The position numbers were made by a program, and so were the translations under genes. Positions 32,837-43,495 of a stretch of 64,000 nt of DNA are shown piece after piece (the stretch's first letter is position 1; each line of letters starts with the position of its first letter). The DNA is from Rossellomorea aquimaris. GTDB lineage: Bacteria; Bacillota; Bacilli; Bacillales; Bacillaceae_B. The stretch covers positions 434,001-498,000 of the forward strand of contig NZ_JAIVAT010000007.1 in the NCBI RefSeq assembly GCF_020172085.1. Direction: 5' to 3'. The notes under the pieces are model-generated. The model was not told where the DNA came from. It made no database searches and worked only from the letters and a program-made list of their open reading frames with translations.

Positions 32837-33412
32837 CTATTCCTGGACGGACCCGATTTTAAAGAGTTCATACCATCCTTGAATGTCTTTCTCGTCACAG
32901 ACATTCAATTCCAGTAAAATGTTTCTTGAAAATTCGAGTGCTGCGGTTCCATTCGCCGTGATCAGCCCATTGTCGCGTACCGATGGTTTGGCAATGTAGT
33001 GTTCCTCGCCGCGATATTGAGGCGCTCCCTCTTTTAAATAAGGAAGAGAATTTCCCGTATGCTTATGGTGATCGAGGAATCCGTGTATGCCAAGGAATGT
33101 CGTGGCATCACAAATGGCCGCGACTGGGATGTTTTTTTCGAAGCAATCCTGTACAATCTTCTTTACCTGTTGATTCTTTTCTTCGCGCCATGTGGTTCCG
33201 CCTGGCATGATCAACATGCTGAAGTCCGATGGTACATCCTCCAAGCTGTAATCGGGAAGAACCTTCAATCCTCCCATGGAAACCTTAGGCTCCTTATCAA
33301 TGGCAATCGTTTGAACCTGATAGCCCGTCCACGATTTGTTCAACTCCGCCGTGACGTAACTTGCTTCCCAATCGGCGAAGCCGTCTGTGATAAACACCAA
33401 CACTCTTTTCAA
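32837..33412 (-). CDS. DJ-1/PfpI family protein
   Basis: A 191-residue class I glutamine-amidotransferase-like protein. I choose the TTG at 33412, 7 bases after AAGGAGG, over the ATG directly abutting that site and over the upstream ATG at 33442. The nucleophile elbow is PVAAICDATTFLG, with Cys following AAI, and MPGGTTWREE is the conserved strand before it. Members act as proteases, deglycases, chaperones or regulators' sensing domains; the HEAT or catalytic specificity here is unknown. Single gene bounded by its terminator. Confidence 0.8.
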   Translation of the reverse strand: MKRVLVFITDGFADWEASYVTAELNKSWTGYQVQTIAIDKEPKVSMGGLKVLPDYSLEDVPSDFSMLIMPGGTTWREEKNQQVKKIVQDCFEKNIPVAAICDATTFLGIHGFLDHHKHTGNSLPYLKEGAPQYRGEEHYIAKPSVRDNGLITANGTAALEFSRNILLELNVCDEKDIQGWYELFKIGSVQE

Positions 33413-33481
33413 ATGCATCCCCTCCTTGTTATATTTTACCATAGGGGTTGGCTGCGAGAGAGGGATGACTTAGTAAATTTG

Positions 33482-33585
33482 AAATCGCTGATAAAATGGG
33501 GATTTCGCTGATATATTTAAAATGTCGCTGATAAAATCCGTATTTCGCTGATATATGGAAAATTTCGCTGATAAATGAGTAAGAG
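33482..33585 (+). repeat. 20-bp-lattice array, CGCCGATAA family, copy c
   Basis: Five units with CGCTG at 33486, 33506, 33526, 33546 and 33566, exactly 20 bases apart. All are the CGCTGATA variant. Here the array lies between divergent genes, so it is upstream of both promoters. Confidence 0.85.
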
Positions 33586-33637
33586 GCAAGAAATATTATA
33601 TGTAAACGCATACCCAATCCCCCATACGCACATCCTT

Positions 33638-33651
33638 AGGACATATGTCCT
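33638..33651. promoter_or_regulatory. 14-bp palindrome upstream of the YdcZ/Crp operon
   Basis: AGGACATATGTCCT is a perfect palindrome about 54 bases before the first start of an operon whose second gene encodes a Crp/Fnr-type regulator. It is a candidate autoregulatory operator, spaced like a Crp-family dimer site. Confidence 0.55.
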
Positions 33652-33704
33652 TTCACAAAACCCCAACCTCCTATTAAATAGAACAAAGAATAGGAGGATG
33701 AACG

Positions 33705-34130
33705 ATGAAAGGTGCTTTATTTGCTCTGTTAGGAGGACTTTGCATCACGATGCAGGGGATCTTCAATGCACGGATGAGTGACGCGATCGGCGGGTGGCAT
33801 ACGACTTCGATGGTCCACCTGGTGGCGTTTATTATATCGATGACCATATATATGAAAGTTAGGGATGGAAAAGGAAAGAGTTTCAGGCAGGTGCCGTTCC
33901 TGTATTTGATCGGCGGCACGTTCGGAGTGATCGTGGTGTTCTCGGAACTGACGGCGATCCACAGTATCGGGCCGGCAGCGGCGATCGCAATCTTGCTCGT
34001 CGCACAGATCGGAACGGCCTTCCTCATAGAATCACGGGGATGGTTCGGGGAAAAGAAAATCCCGGTCACGCCTCGGCAGGTTGTCGGACTCACGATGATG
34101 CTTGCAGGAGTGATTCTGTTTCAATTGTAG
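33705..34130 (+). CDS. YdcZ-type DMT transporter subunit 1
   Basis: A 141-residue, five-helix protein of the DMT superfamily (DUF606/YdcZ). The glycine-rich start LFALLGGLCITMQGIFNARMSDAIGGWHTT is the family hallmark: about half a DMT transporter, so it must pair. A second copy is encoded two genes downstream (34854), suggesting a heterodimer. The start follows AATAGGAGG. The substrate is unknown. Confidence 0.85.
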   Translation: MKGALFALLGGLCITMQGIFNARMSDAIGGWHTTSMVHLVAFIISMTIYMKVRDGKGKSFRQVPFLYLIGGTFGVIVVFSELTAIHSIGPAAAIAILLVAQIGTAFLIESRGWFGEKKIPVTPRQVVGLTMMLAGVILFQL

Positions 34131-34142
34131 AAAAGGAGTCGG

Positions 34143-34841
34143 ATGATGAAAGAAATCCAAGGTGCTCAACCAGACCGTTATATTACACAGTTTGAGCTGG
34201 ACGATTTATTTCCAGCTGATTTCAGAAATAAGATCAACATGTACTCTTTTGAAAAAGAAGACGTTTTATTTTCCACAGGAGAAGAGCTCGACGAACTGTA
34301 TTTTCTCATGGAAGGGAAAATCAAGATCTTCACGCATTCACCGGAAGGAAAGCTGTTAATCAACCGATTCAAACGGCCCCTTGCCTTGATCGGGGATGTG
34401 GAATATTCGAAAGGGACAGCGGTCCTTAATTCAGTGGAAGCCGTCACGGATGGGGTGTTCCTGTCGGTAGGTTTTACCGATTTGGCAAGGCTAGAGAAAG
34501 AGAACCCCGCGATCATGCGCTTTCTGTTTGATACCGTGGCCCACAAGTTTTATACCGAAATGAGTATCACAAGCATGCACATGCTGTATCCCGTCGAAGT
34601 AAGGCTCGCAAGCTACTTGCTATCCATTTCCGAAGCAGGCGAAGGGACCATGTTCCATCAGGAAATGCACACGTCCAATCTCATGGAGCTTGCCGAATGG
34701 ATCGGCACGAGCTACCGCCACCTGAACCGGGTGCTGAAGAAGATGGCAACGGACGGTCTCATCGAAAGGGTCAACGGCTCCATCACCATCAAAGACCTGG
34801 AACAACTCAGTATCCTTGGAAAAGGAAACATCTACGAATAA
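34143..34841 (+). CDS. Crp/Fnr-family transcriptional regulator (YeiL-like)
   Basis: A 232-residue regulator. Residues 15-125 form the cyclic-nucleotide-binding-like beta roll (FSTGEELDELYFLMEGKIKIFTHSPEGKLL) without an FNR-type cysteine cluster; residues 160-225 are a winged helix (NLMELAEWIGTSYRHLNRVLKKM, then DGLIERVNGSITIKD). It is sandwiched between two YdcZ half-transporters and is probably their regulator; the palindrome at 33638 is the likely site. The start follows AAAAGGAG. The effector is unknown. Confidence 0.85.
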   Translation: MMKEIQGAQPDRYITQFELDDLFPADFRNKINMYSFEKEDVLFSTGEELDELYFLMEGKIKIFTHSPEGKLLINRFKRPLALIGDVEYSKGTAVLNSVEAVTDGVFLSVGFTDLARLEKENPAIMRFLFDTVAHKFYTEMSITSMHMLYPVEVRLASYLLSISEAGEGTMFHQEMHTSNLMELAEWIGTSYRHLNRVLKKMATDGLIERVNGSITIKDLEQLSILGKGNIYE

Positions 34842-34853
34842 GGAGGAACTCAC

Positions 34854-35330
34854 ATGTTCGGAATCGGATTAGCCATCATAGCAGGCATCCTGATCAGTCT
34901 GCAAAACGTATTCAACGCCCGTGTCAGTGAAAAAACAGGCCCATGGGCGACCACGAGTCTTGTCCTCGGACTCGGCCTCGTTTGTTCACTGCCGGTTTTC
35001 TATACAATGGAAGATAAAAGTCTCTTGGATTTCAGCGGTGTGAATCCCGTGTTTCTTTTTAGCGGAGTGTTCGGCGTCGGAATCGTGTTCTTCTTGATGA
35101 GGGGAGTCACGCTGATCGGCCCGGCGTATGCGATTTCCATTGCGCTTATTTCACAAATCATCATCGCGTTCATGGTCAACACAGGAGGCTGGTTCGGGTT
35201 TGAACCGTCTTCATTGTCCTGGGAGAAACTTCTCGGGATTGGCCTGTTGATTGGCGGGGTGTTGGTGTATAAGCTGGAGAAGCAGAATGAGGAGCAGATT
35301 GAAGAAGAAAGAGAAAGTATAGGGGCGTGA
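34854..35330 (+). CDS. YdcZ-type DMT transporter subunit 2
   Basis: A 158-residue, five-helix DUF606 protein (MFGIGLAIIAGILISLQNVFNARV) with an acidic C-terminal tail (EKQNEEQIEEERES). It starts 12 bases after the regulator stop behind AAGGAGG. Together with 33705-34130 it would make a complete ten-helix DMT transporter. Confidence 0.85.
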   Translation: MFGIGLAIIAGILISLQNVFNARVSEKTGPWATTSLVLGLGLVCSLPVFYTMEDKSLLDFSGVNPVFLFSGVFGVGIVFFLMRGVTLIGPAYAISIALISQIIIAFMVNTGGWFGFEPSSLSWEKLLGIGLLIGGVLVYKLEKQNEEQIEEERESIGA

Positions 35331-35345
35331 TGCCCAATAACATAG

Positions 35346-35388
35346 AGAAGGCGCATGCTCCTTAATGGGGGCATGCGCCTTTTCGTCT
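35346..35388. terminator. Bidirectional terminator
   Basis: Stem AAGGCGCATGCTCC / GGGGCATGCGCCTT with a 6-base loop between the convergent YdcZ operon and psd; T-rich on the plus side. Confidence 0.85.
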
Positions 35389-36163
35389 ATGAATGCCACT
35401 TTCCAATTTCCTCACCCATCCTCACTGGGCCTTTTTCCCGGGTGAAGCTGAACTTCCCTTTAGGAACACAGATGACGACCGTCGAGCCAAATGAGAAGTA
35501 CCCATACGAATCACCGCGATGAACGGTGTCTGCTTCATTCGTCCGAACGATCGAGTTCACATTCAGTGCCCCGACCATGACATGAGCAAGAGGAGATCCT
35601 GCCACATCGAATCGGGAGACGAGTCGATAATTCCGGGTTAGTGGACGGAGACCGTGCTTCAGTCCGAGCTCGTTCACGGGATCTGCGTGTTTCCCGAGCG
35701 TGTAGACTTCCTCCACTTTCGCATCGATCGGCACATGAACGCGGTGGTAATCAGTCGGGCTCAAGTAGAAGATGAGAACTTGTCCGCCCGCGTAGGGTGC
35801 TGCTTTCTCTTTAGATCCCAATAGTTCTTCCACCGTATAATCCTGACCTTTGACCATAAACGTGCTCTCCGGGGTCAAATCGTCGACGACGGAAAGATAT
35901 CCGTCGCACGGACTGACGAAAGCATCGGGGGAATCGGCGACCGGTCGCGCACCAGGCTTTAATTCCCGTGTGAAAATATCATGAAGGGTGCCATAGTCAC
36001 GGAGTCCCCGTGTGGCTTCGTCCATATTCAGCTTATAGAGTTTGGCAAAAGAGGCGATGAACGGTTTGCTCACTTTTGATTGAGCGAATCGTCGTAGTCC
36101 ATTTGCGATGACGGGATGTCCGTTCAATTCGAATACTTTTCGATAAAATGTGGTCCTAATCAT
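35387..36163 (-). CDS. psd: Phosphatidylserine decarboxylase proenzyme
   Basis: A 258-residue enzyme that converts phosphatidylserine to phosphatidylethanolamine at the membrane. The self-cleavage site is in YFSFGSTVVICVPKG (FGST, Ser becoming the pyruvoyl cofactor), near residue 226. FYLSPTDYHRVHVPID and DGYLSVVDD are conserved. Length is as usual for Bacillus. The start follows AAAGGACGTG. In B. subtilis psd lies with pssA; here no pssA is adjacent. Confidence 0.9.
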   Translation of the reverse strand: MIRTTFYRKVFELNGHPVIANGLRRFAQSKVSKPFIASFAKLYKLNMDEATRGLRDYGTLHDIFTRELKPGARPVADSPDAFVSPCDGYLSVVDDLTPESTFMVKGQDYTVEELLGSKEKAAPYAGGQVLIFYLSPTDYHRVHVPIDAKVEEVYTLGKHADPVNELGLKHGLRPLTRNYRLVSRFDVAGSPLAHVMVGALNVNSIVRTNEADTVHRGDSYGYFSFGSTVVICVPKGKFSFTREKGPVRMGEEIGKWHS

Positions 36164-36582
36164 GTATGGTCACGTCCTTTAAGGGATGGTATGAGTGTTC
36201 CTTCATTCGTCTGTTCGATTTGTTGATAATAATGGAGGAAGGGGGATTTGTCAATGGATTTGTGGGGAGAGAGGGGCGGGATGAAAAGGGATCCGGCTGG
36301 CGTTATTTTGTCTGCTTTTGGAGGGGAAGGTCTTTGGATGGTCTGTTTTAGCTGGAGTGGTATCTTGAAAGGGTCTCAGATGGCTGGATTTGAAGTGTCA
36401 TTCTTGATGAGTACGGTCTTCGCAGAGGAATTAAACGGGTTTTGACTTTTTTTAAACCGGTTTCCTGATTATTAATCCTCAAATGAATGTATTCATCCTG
36501 AATTCTCATTTATTAATCCAAAAATACAATAATTAATCCTCCGTGTCGAATTTTCTTTAATCTAACTAAAAAGCCCCTCTCA
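36164..36582. other. Intergenic region with an ATTAATCC array
   Basis: About 420 bases between two minus-strand genes. The left half is the psd promoter region, with no reading frame I can support. The right part holds a 20-bp-type array (36471-36545) and the terminator of nothing visible upstream. Confidence 0.5.
36471..36545 (+). repeat. 20-bp-lattice array, ATTAATCC family
   Basis: ATTAATCCT or a close variant occurs at 36471, 36491, 36512 and 36532, spaced 20, 21 and 20 bases. Four units only, AT-rich, less striking than the other arrays, but on the same lattice. Confidence 0.6.
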
Positions 36583-36602
36583 TCAACGGATAGGGGGGAC
36601 TT
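36564..36602 (-). terminator. Probable terminator of the 36583-37260 gene
   Basis: CCCCTATC / GAGAGGGG stem with one mismatch around the gene end, followed on the minus strand by CTTTTTAG. Confidence 0.5.
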
Positions 36603-37260
36603 TGATTGAAAAAAATTGCTCTTTTACAAATTGATATTCCTCTTTTGAACTCCTCAGCAGTCCATACCTTACTTTATCATAAATGGGAATGATCTCGGTT
36701 GGTCCTTCGATTCTCTTAAACCATTCAGATAGTGTTTCGTGATGCCGTTTCTTTTGAGAAGCGGTTAAACACTGCTCCCATTTTATGAGTAAGACCCTGA
36801 CCCCATCCATATTTTGAAGCGATAGTGGTTCTCGAACATCCTTCTCATACACATCCGTTTTAGGTAAAGGGGTGCGTTGATCCATGAAAACTTCCTGTAA
36901 CTCATCCCGCTGCTTATTGCGTCTTTTGGCTAAGAAATAAAACAATAGGAGCACCAGTACTATGGCTCCAATGGCAGCTTTCATACGTGATCCACCTTTG
37001 TTTCGGATGTCTGCTACTAGATCGGGGCCACCTATGATTCTATACAAAACTCTCCATTTAGGTGGTTCTCCATTCCATTCCTCCCACTTCGAATTTGAAC
37101 TTACAACGATAGGGGGAGCGTCTGATTCCATGACTTTCTCTTCGACTGAAAAATGAGATTTGATTTTATTGGTCATCGACATGGACGATAGGGTAAACAA
37201 ATATCCTATACAGGAGCTGAGCAATAAAAAGAGAAGGGTGAAGAATAATTTCTTTTTCAT
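36583..37260 (-). CDS. Two-helix membrane protein, DUF4129-like C-terminus
   Basis: A 225-residue protein. I start it at MKKKLFFTLLFL (37260), behind AAAGGGGA. Helices at about 4-26 and 90-112 enclose an extracytoplasmic segment of about 60 residues. The C-terminal cytoplasmic part (ETLSEWFKRIEGPTEIIPIYDKVRYG) resembles DUF4129, often found with transglutaminase-like or MoxR modules, but this is a weak match. Located downstream of katG on the opposite side of a terminator; function unknown. Confidence 0.6.
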   Translation of the reverse strand: MKKKLFFTLLFLLLSSCIGYLFTLSSMSMTNKIKSHFSVEEKVMESDAPPIVVSSNSKWEEWNGEPPKWRVLYRIIGGPDLVADIRNKGGSRMKAAIGAIVLVLLLFYFLAKRRNKQRDELQEVFMDQRTPLPKTDVYEKDVREPLSLQNMDGVRVLLIKWEQCLTASQKKRHHETLSEWFKRIEGPTEIIPIYDKVRYGLLRSSKEEYQFVKEQFFSIKVPPIR

Positions 37261-37317
37261 GGATTTCCCCTTTACTACGTGTTTGTAAGATAATGGTAAC
37301 AAAATCCAGACTAAAGA

Positions 37318-37352
37318 AAAATCACGCCTCATCCCAAAGGACAAGGCGTGAC
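37318..37352 (-). terminator. Terminator of katG
   Basis: Stem TCACGCCT / AGGCGTGA with a 14-base loop, T-run on the minus strand, immediately after the katG stop. Confidence 0.8.
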
Positions 37353-37357
37353 ACTCA

Positions 37358-39580
<2,223 letters not shown>

Positions 39581-39637
39581 TCACCTTCCTGTTTTAAAAT
39601 GGTGGGAGTAGCAACTACCACATAAATAGTGTGATAA

Positions 39638-39665
39638 TTATAATAATTCTTAATTATCATTATAA
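39638..39665. promoter_or_regulatory. Two overlapping PerR boxes upstream of katG
   Basis: TTATAATAATTCTTA (39638-39652) and TAATTATCATTATAA (39651-39665) each match TTATAATNATTATAA at 13 of 15 positions. The double site suggests tight peroxide-responsive repression. Confidence 0.8.
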
Positions 39666-39862
39666 AAGATTAGAATGTTTATTGAAAGCGTGAAGCTTCC
39701 AAGGATGGTGAATTTTAACATGGTGTTAACAAATCGAGATTTTTAGACACGTTGAGCCTGGCCGGAAGAGCATGATTGTATATGGAATGGAATACTAGTT
39801 AAGTAGTACTCCTTATAAAATGTCCTGTATAAGTTTGTTTTATAACATAAAAAGGGGGCGGA

Positions 39863-40270
39863 ATGATGAAGAAATGGGTTTTGATTTTAGCTGTAGCTGT
39901 TAGCCTGGCTGCTTGTAATCTACAACCACCTGGTAAGGGAAAACCAGTGGGGACCAAAGATGTTATAGAAGAAAATCCAGTCTCTTATGAAAATGATTCC
40001 TTTAAAGAGGTAGTCGTCACTCAATCTGAAGATGAAATCATTGTGACGGGGAAGGCCCAAGTATTTGAGGGGGTTTTTCAATACGCTCTTTATAATGGAG
40101 AAATCGTGTTGGCAGAGGATCACTACCAAACAGAAGGGGCTCCTGCCTGGGGTGAATTTACCCTTACGTTTAAAAATGACTTGGTCACCAAAAATGAAAT
40201 GAAACTTGAGTTGTTTTTCTACTCGGCAAAGGATGGGGCGAAAACGAATATCTTGGAAATCCCATTTTAG
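39863..40270 (+). CDS. Lipoprotein with Gmad2-like immunoglobulin domain
   Basis: A 135-residue lipoprotein. Signal peptide with lipobox LAAC (Cys18 when started at 39863; 39866 also possible). The mature part (residues 40-135) looks like the Gmad2 Ig-like domain seen in bacterial spore germination and sporulation proteins: KVVVTQ-type strand, TGKAQVFEGVFQYALYNG, EGAPAWGEFTLTF. It is probably exposed on the outer membrane-wall face. It stands next to germination operon 3 on the same strand, though separated by a terminator. Confidence 0.7.
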   Translation: MMKKWVLILAVAVSLAACNLQPPGKGKPVGTKDVIEENPVSYENDSFKEVVVTQSEDEIIVTGKAQVFEGVFQYALYNGEIVLAEDHYQTEGAPAWGEFTLTFKNDLVTKNEMKLELFFYSAKDGAKTNILEIPF

Positions 40271-40297
40271 ATGAGCTGTGTGCAGCTCATCTTTTTG
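40269..40297 (+). terminator. Terminator after the lipoprotein gene
   Basis: Stem GATGAGCTG / CAGCTCATC with a 4-base loop and five T. Confidence 0.9.
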
Positions 40298-40565
40298 TGT
40301 CTGCTTTCTTCTTTTTATAAAAATCATACCCAATCCCCGTGAAAAAAAGGAAAAGTAGTAAATAGAGCACGAACAACTCGGCTAATTCCATCACTCGAAA
40401 GGGACTGAAGGCATTATGCCATGCTTTCGAAACATCATATCCCTGTAGAAGGTCGAGACCCATGGAAAACGCCGTTAAACATCCCATCATTAAAAAGGTA
40501 ATGCCCATGATTTTCATGAAGATCACACTCCTGCTATTAGGTTCTTCTCTTAGTGGGTGGTTCAT
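40287..40565 (-). CDS. Two-helix membrane protein, hypothetical
   Basis: A 92-residue protein (MNHPLREEPNSRSVIF...) behind AAGGAAG; a later ATG at 40517 with AGGAG is an equally good start giving 76 residues. Helices at about 17-40 and 60-80 and a basic end (YKKKKADTKR). It is divergent from germination operon 3 and converges on the lipoprotein gene. Function unknown. Confidence 0.55.
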   Translation of the reverse strand: MNHPLREEPNSRSVIFMKIMGITFLMMGCLTAFSMGLDLLQGYDVSKAWHNAFSPFRVMELAELFVLYLLLFLFFTGIGYDFYKKKKADTKR

Positions 40566-40650
40566 ACTGTTCTTCCTTTTGTTAAAAATTACATAGAAAC
40601 CCCGGATATGGTTAAAGTAATAAAAAAGTAGAAGAAGGGTGCTATCACTT

Positions 40651-42270
40651 ATGCCTTCGTTCTTTAAAGGTAGGAAACCAAAGAAGAACCAACAGCCGGA
40701 TTCTGAGCCAGCATCCGGGCACTCTGAAGACCATATACAGGAGTCCTTATCCGATAATCTTGAGTTCATCAAACAGAAAACAGGAAATAGTTCAGATGTT
40801 GTCATTCGTCATGTGAAAATGGGGGAGAAGTCCACCATTCAAGCGGCGATCGTTTATATTGAAGGAATTGTGGACGATCAATTCATTCAAGAGTTCTTGC
40901 TGCAATCGATGATGAAAGATGAGCATAAAGAAACACTGAACGAGCACGATGCATTGGAAGTGATTTCAGATAACATGATGACCGTTGGACACGTGTCATC
41001 TTTTGATACATGGGTGGATCTGTTTCATTACTTAATGGAAGGGGACACCGTTGTTCTGATCGATGGAATTTCAAAGGCTTTACGTGCATGCACGAAAGGC
41101 GGGGAAACGAGGTCCATTTCAGAATCGACCACTCAAATGGTGGTCCGCGGTCCGAAAGGGGCCTTTACCGAGACGATCTCCACCAATACCGCCATGGTGC
41201 GCCGCATCATCAAGACCCCTGATTTATGGATGGAGTCCTTCAAGGTAGGGCGCGTCACGAAGACAGATGTGAACCTGATGTACATACATGGCATTGCGAA
41301 TGATCAAGTGGTCAAAGAGGTTCGTGAGCGGTTAAACAAGATTGATATCGACAGCATATTGGAATCAGGCTATATCGAACAGTTGATAGAAGATCAAACA
41401 ATGACCCCGTTTCCGACTATTTTTAATACGGAACGGCCTGATGTTGTGGCAGGGAATCTGTTTGAGGGACGTGTCGCCATATTTGTGGATGGAAGTCCAT
41501 TTGTGCTGATTGCCCCTGCTGTGTTTATTCAGTTCTTTCAGTCGGCGGAGGATTATTACGCCCGCTTCGATATTGCAACGTCGATCCGTCTGCTACGGAT
41601 ACTGATGTTTACCATTTCACTGATTGCCCCTGCGACCTTTGTGGCCGTCACCACCTTTCATCAGGAAATGGTGCCGACGACGCTCATTGTCGCCATCGCC
41701 GCTCAAAGGGAGTCCGTCCCTTTCCCGGCTTTCGTGGAAGCCCTCCTGATGGAAATCACGTTTGAAATCCTGCGGGAAGCCGGGATTCGATTGCCGAAAG
41801 CGATTGGATCCGCCGTATCGATTGTAGGGGCACTTGTCATTGGGCAGGCGGCGGTTCAAGCGAGCATCGTGTCACCGGCGATGGTCATCATCGTATCGAT
41901 GACGGCGATTGCAAGCTTTGCGACCCCTTCGTTTGACATGGCGATTTCTGCCCGTTTGATCAGGTTTTTGTTCATGATTGGGGCTGCCACATTTGGTTTC
42001 TACGGAATCATTTTGATCTTCCTGATGATGGTCGTTCATTTATCCAGTCTGCGTTCCTTTGGGGTGCCCTATATGGCCCCGCTTGCTCCATTCATCCCGG
42101 TCAATAATAAAGATACCTTTGTACGATTACCGTGGTGGACGTTAAGACAACGACCACGGTTAATGAGTGCGAATACAACAAGGCAAGGGACGCAGCAAGG
42201 TCCGAAGACGCCTGCGTCCCGTAAAATGGTCAACCGGGGTCGGAAGGAGGGTGGCAGCAATGGGTCGTAG
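40651..42270 (+). CDS. GerA-type germinant-receptor subunit, operon 3
   Basis: A 539-residue A subunit. The start at 40651 follows GAAGGGTG. It has a basic N-terminal extension (FFKGRKPKKNQ), the soluble domain (residues 40-280, ending FEGRVAIFVDGSPFVLIAPAV), then membrane helices (FIQFFQSAEDYYAR; AIAAQRESVPFPAFVEALLM). A long Arg/Gln/Gly-rich C-terminal tail (about 500-539) is unusual. First gene of the A-C-B operon on the plus strand; specificity unknown. Confidence 0.9.
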   Translation: MPSFFKGRKPKKNQQPDSEPASGHSEDHIQESLSDNLEFIKQKTGNSSDVVIRHVKMGEKSTIQAAIVYIEGIVDDQFIQEFLLQSMMKDEHKETLNEHDALEVISDNMMTVGHVSSFDTWVDLFHYLMEGDTVVLIDGISKALRACTKGGETRSISESTTQMVVRGPKGAFTETISTNTAMVRRIIKTPDLWMESFKVGRVTKTDVNLMYIHGIANDQVVKEVRERLNKIDIDSILESGYIEQLIEDQTMTPFPTIFNTERPDVVAGNLFEGRVAIFVDGSPFVLIAPAVFIQFFQSAEDYYARFDIATSIRLLRILMFTISLIAPATFVAVTTFHQEMVPTTLIVAIAAQRESVPFPAFVEALLMEITFEILREAGIRLPKAIGSAVSIVGALVIGQAAVQASIVSPAMVIIVSMTAIASFATPSFDMAISARLIRFLFMIGAATFGFYGIILIFLMMVVHLSSLRSFGVPYMAPLAPFIPVNNKDTFVRLPWWTLRQRPRLMSANTTRQGTQQGPKTPASRKMVNRGRKEGGSNGS

Positions 42271-43474
42271 TAAAGGGATGATTTTCTTCATCATGATGAC
42301 CGTGACTGTTTTGCTTTCGGGCTGTTGGAGTAAGAAAGAACTGACCGACCTTGCCATCGTATCCGCGATGGGGGTGGATAAAACAGAAGATGGAAAATAT
42401 GCCATGACCCTGCAAATCATCAATCCCGGGAACGTCGCCGGGGGGATGCATGGTTCACAAAGTCCGCCCGTTTCCATCTATTCGGCAACCGGGGATAATC
42501 TAGTGGAAGCAAGCAGGCGTGCCTCGGGCAAAATTTCCCGCAGGTTATATTATGCCCACGCGAATCTCGTGGTGGTGGGAGAGAAGCTTGCCAGAGAAGA
42601 AGGTGTAGCGAAAATCATCGATGCCATCGACCGAGATCATGAATTTCGGATCACGACCACCATGGTGATTGCGAATTCTTCTACCGCAGAAGATCTGCTT
42701 AGAACGTTAACCCCGATTGATAAAATTCCAGCCAATAAAATTCTAAAAGCATTGGAATTCTCCCAAAAGAAATGGGGTCATAGCTTGAAGACGTCGATTC
42801 AGGACGTGATGAAGGGATTGCAATCATCCGATGGGGCTACGGTGGTATCGGGGTTTCGTCTTGTTGGAGATCCGAAGCGAGCCAGCCAGTTGGACAATAT
42901 TCAGGAAAGTGAGCCGGAATCCACACTCGAAGCCAGTGGCATTGGCATTTTGAAAAAAGGAAAACTAGTGGACTGGGCGTACGGCCAAACGGCGAGAGGA
43001 ACGGTATGGATTAAGGATGAAATCCAGGGTACAGACATCAACATTGATTGGAAAGAGCATAAAGAGGCTATCGCCTATCAAACGATCCGCCAGAAAACAA
43101 CCGTGTCCGGGCAAATGAAAAATGGTCAGCCTCATATTTCCGTTCATACGAGGGTGGAAGGAAGCATAGGGGAAATGAATGTGCCTCTTGATATCACGGA
43201 TGTAAAGATCATTTCGAAGATGGAAAAAAAGTTGGAGAAAAAGATCAAAGGGGAAATCAAACAAGCCATTGAACAAGCTCAGGCAAACAAAGCCGATGTC
43301 TTTGGTTTTGACGAAGTCATCCGGCGTGCTGCACGGGATGATTGGCAGAAGCTGAAGCCGATGTGGAACGATGTGTATTTTCCCGAATTAAAAGTGGATA
43401 TAACAGTGGAAACGTACATTCGTCGTGCCGGCCTTAGAAATAAATCGTTTCTTTCGAGCTTGGACGAAGAGTAA
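42260..43474 (+). CDS. Ger(x)C germinant-receptor lipoprotein, operon 3
   Basis: A 404-residue C subunit. The ATG at 42260 lies inside the end of gerA3 (11-base overlap) behind GGAAGGAGG. Lipobox LLSGC with the Cys at about residue 21, followed by WSKKELTDLAIVSAMGVDKT, the standard family opening. It would be lipidated, unlike the operon 2 paralogue. It ends with a helix-rich tail DWQKLKPMWNDVYFPELKVDITVET. Confidence 0.9.
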   Translation: MGRSKGMIFFIMMTVTVLLSGCWSKKELTDLAIVSAMGVDKTEDGKYAMTLQIINPGNVAGGMHGSQSPPVSIYSATGDNLVEASRRASGKISRRLYYAHANLVVVGEKLAREEGVAKIIDAIDRDHEFRITTTMVIANSSTAEDLLRTLTPIDKIPANKILKALEFSQKKWGHSLKTSIQDVMKGLQSSDGATVVSGFRLVGDPKRASQLDNIQESEPESTLEASGIGILKKGKLVDWAYGQTARGTVWIKDEIQGTDINIDWKEHKEAIAYQTIRQKTTVSGQMKNGQPHISVHTRVEGSIGEMNVPLDITDVKIISKMEKKLEKKIKGEIKQAIEQAQANKADVFGFDEVIRRAARDDWQKLKPMWNDVYFPELKVDITVETYIRRAGLRNKSFLSSLDEE

Positions 43475-43495
43475 GAGAAAGGAGGGACCAGTAAA

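Noticed and set aside
36166-36445. Two short plus-strand open frames downstream of the psd start
   Set aside because: No clear ribosome binding site, tryptophan/glycine-rich low-complexity product, and overlapping frames; more likely promoter DNA of psd.
41707-41722. GTCCGTCCCTT word in gerA3 and its counterpart in gerA2
   Set aside because: It encodes the conserved QxSVPFP motif of GerA proteins; the match to the hairpin word is coincidental.
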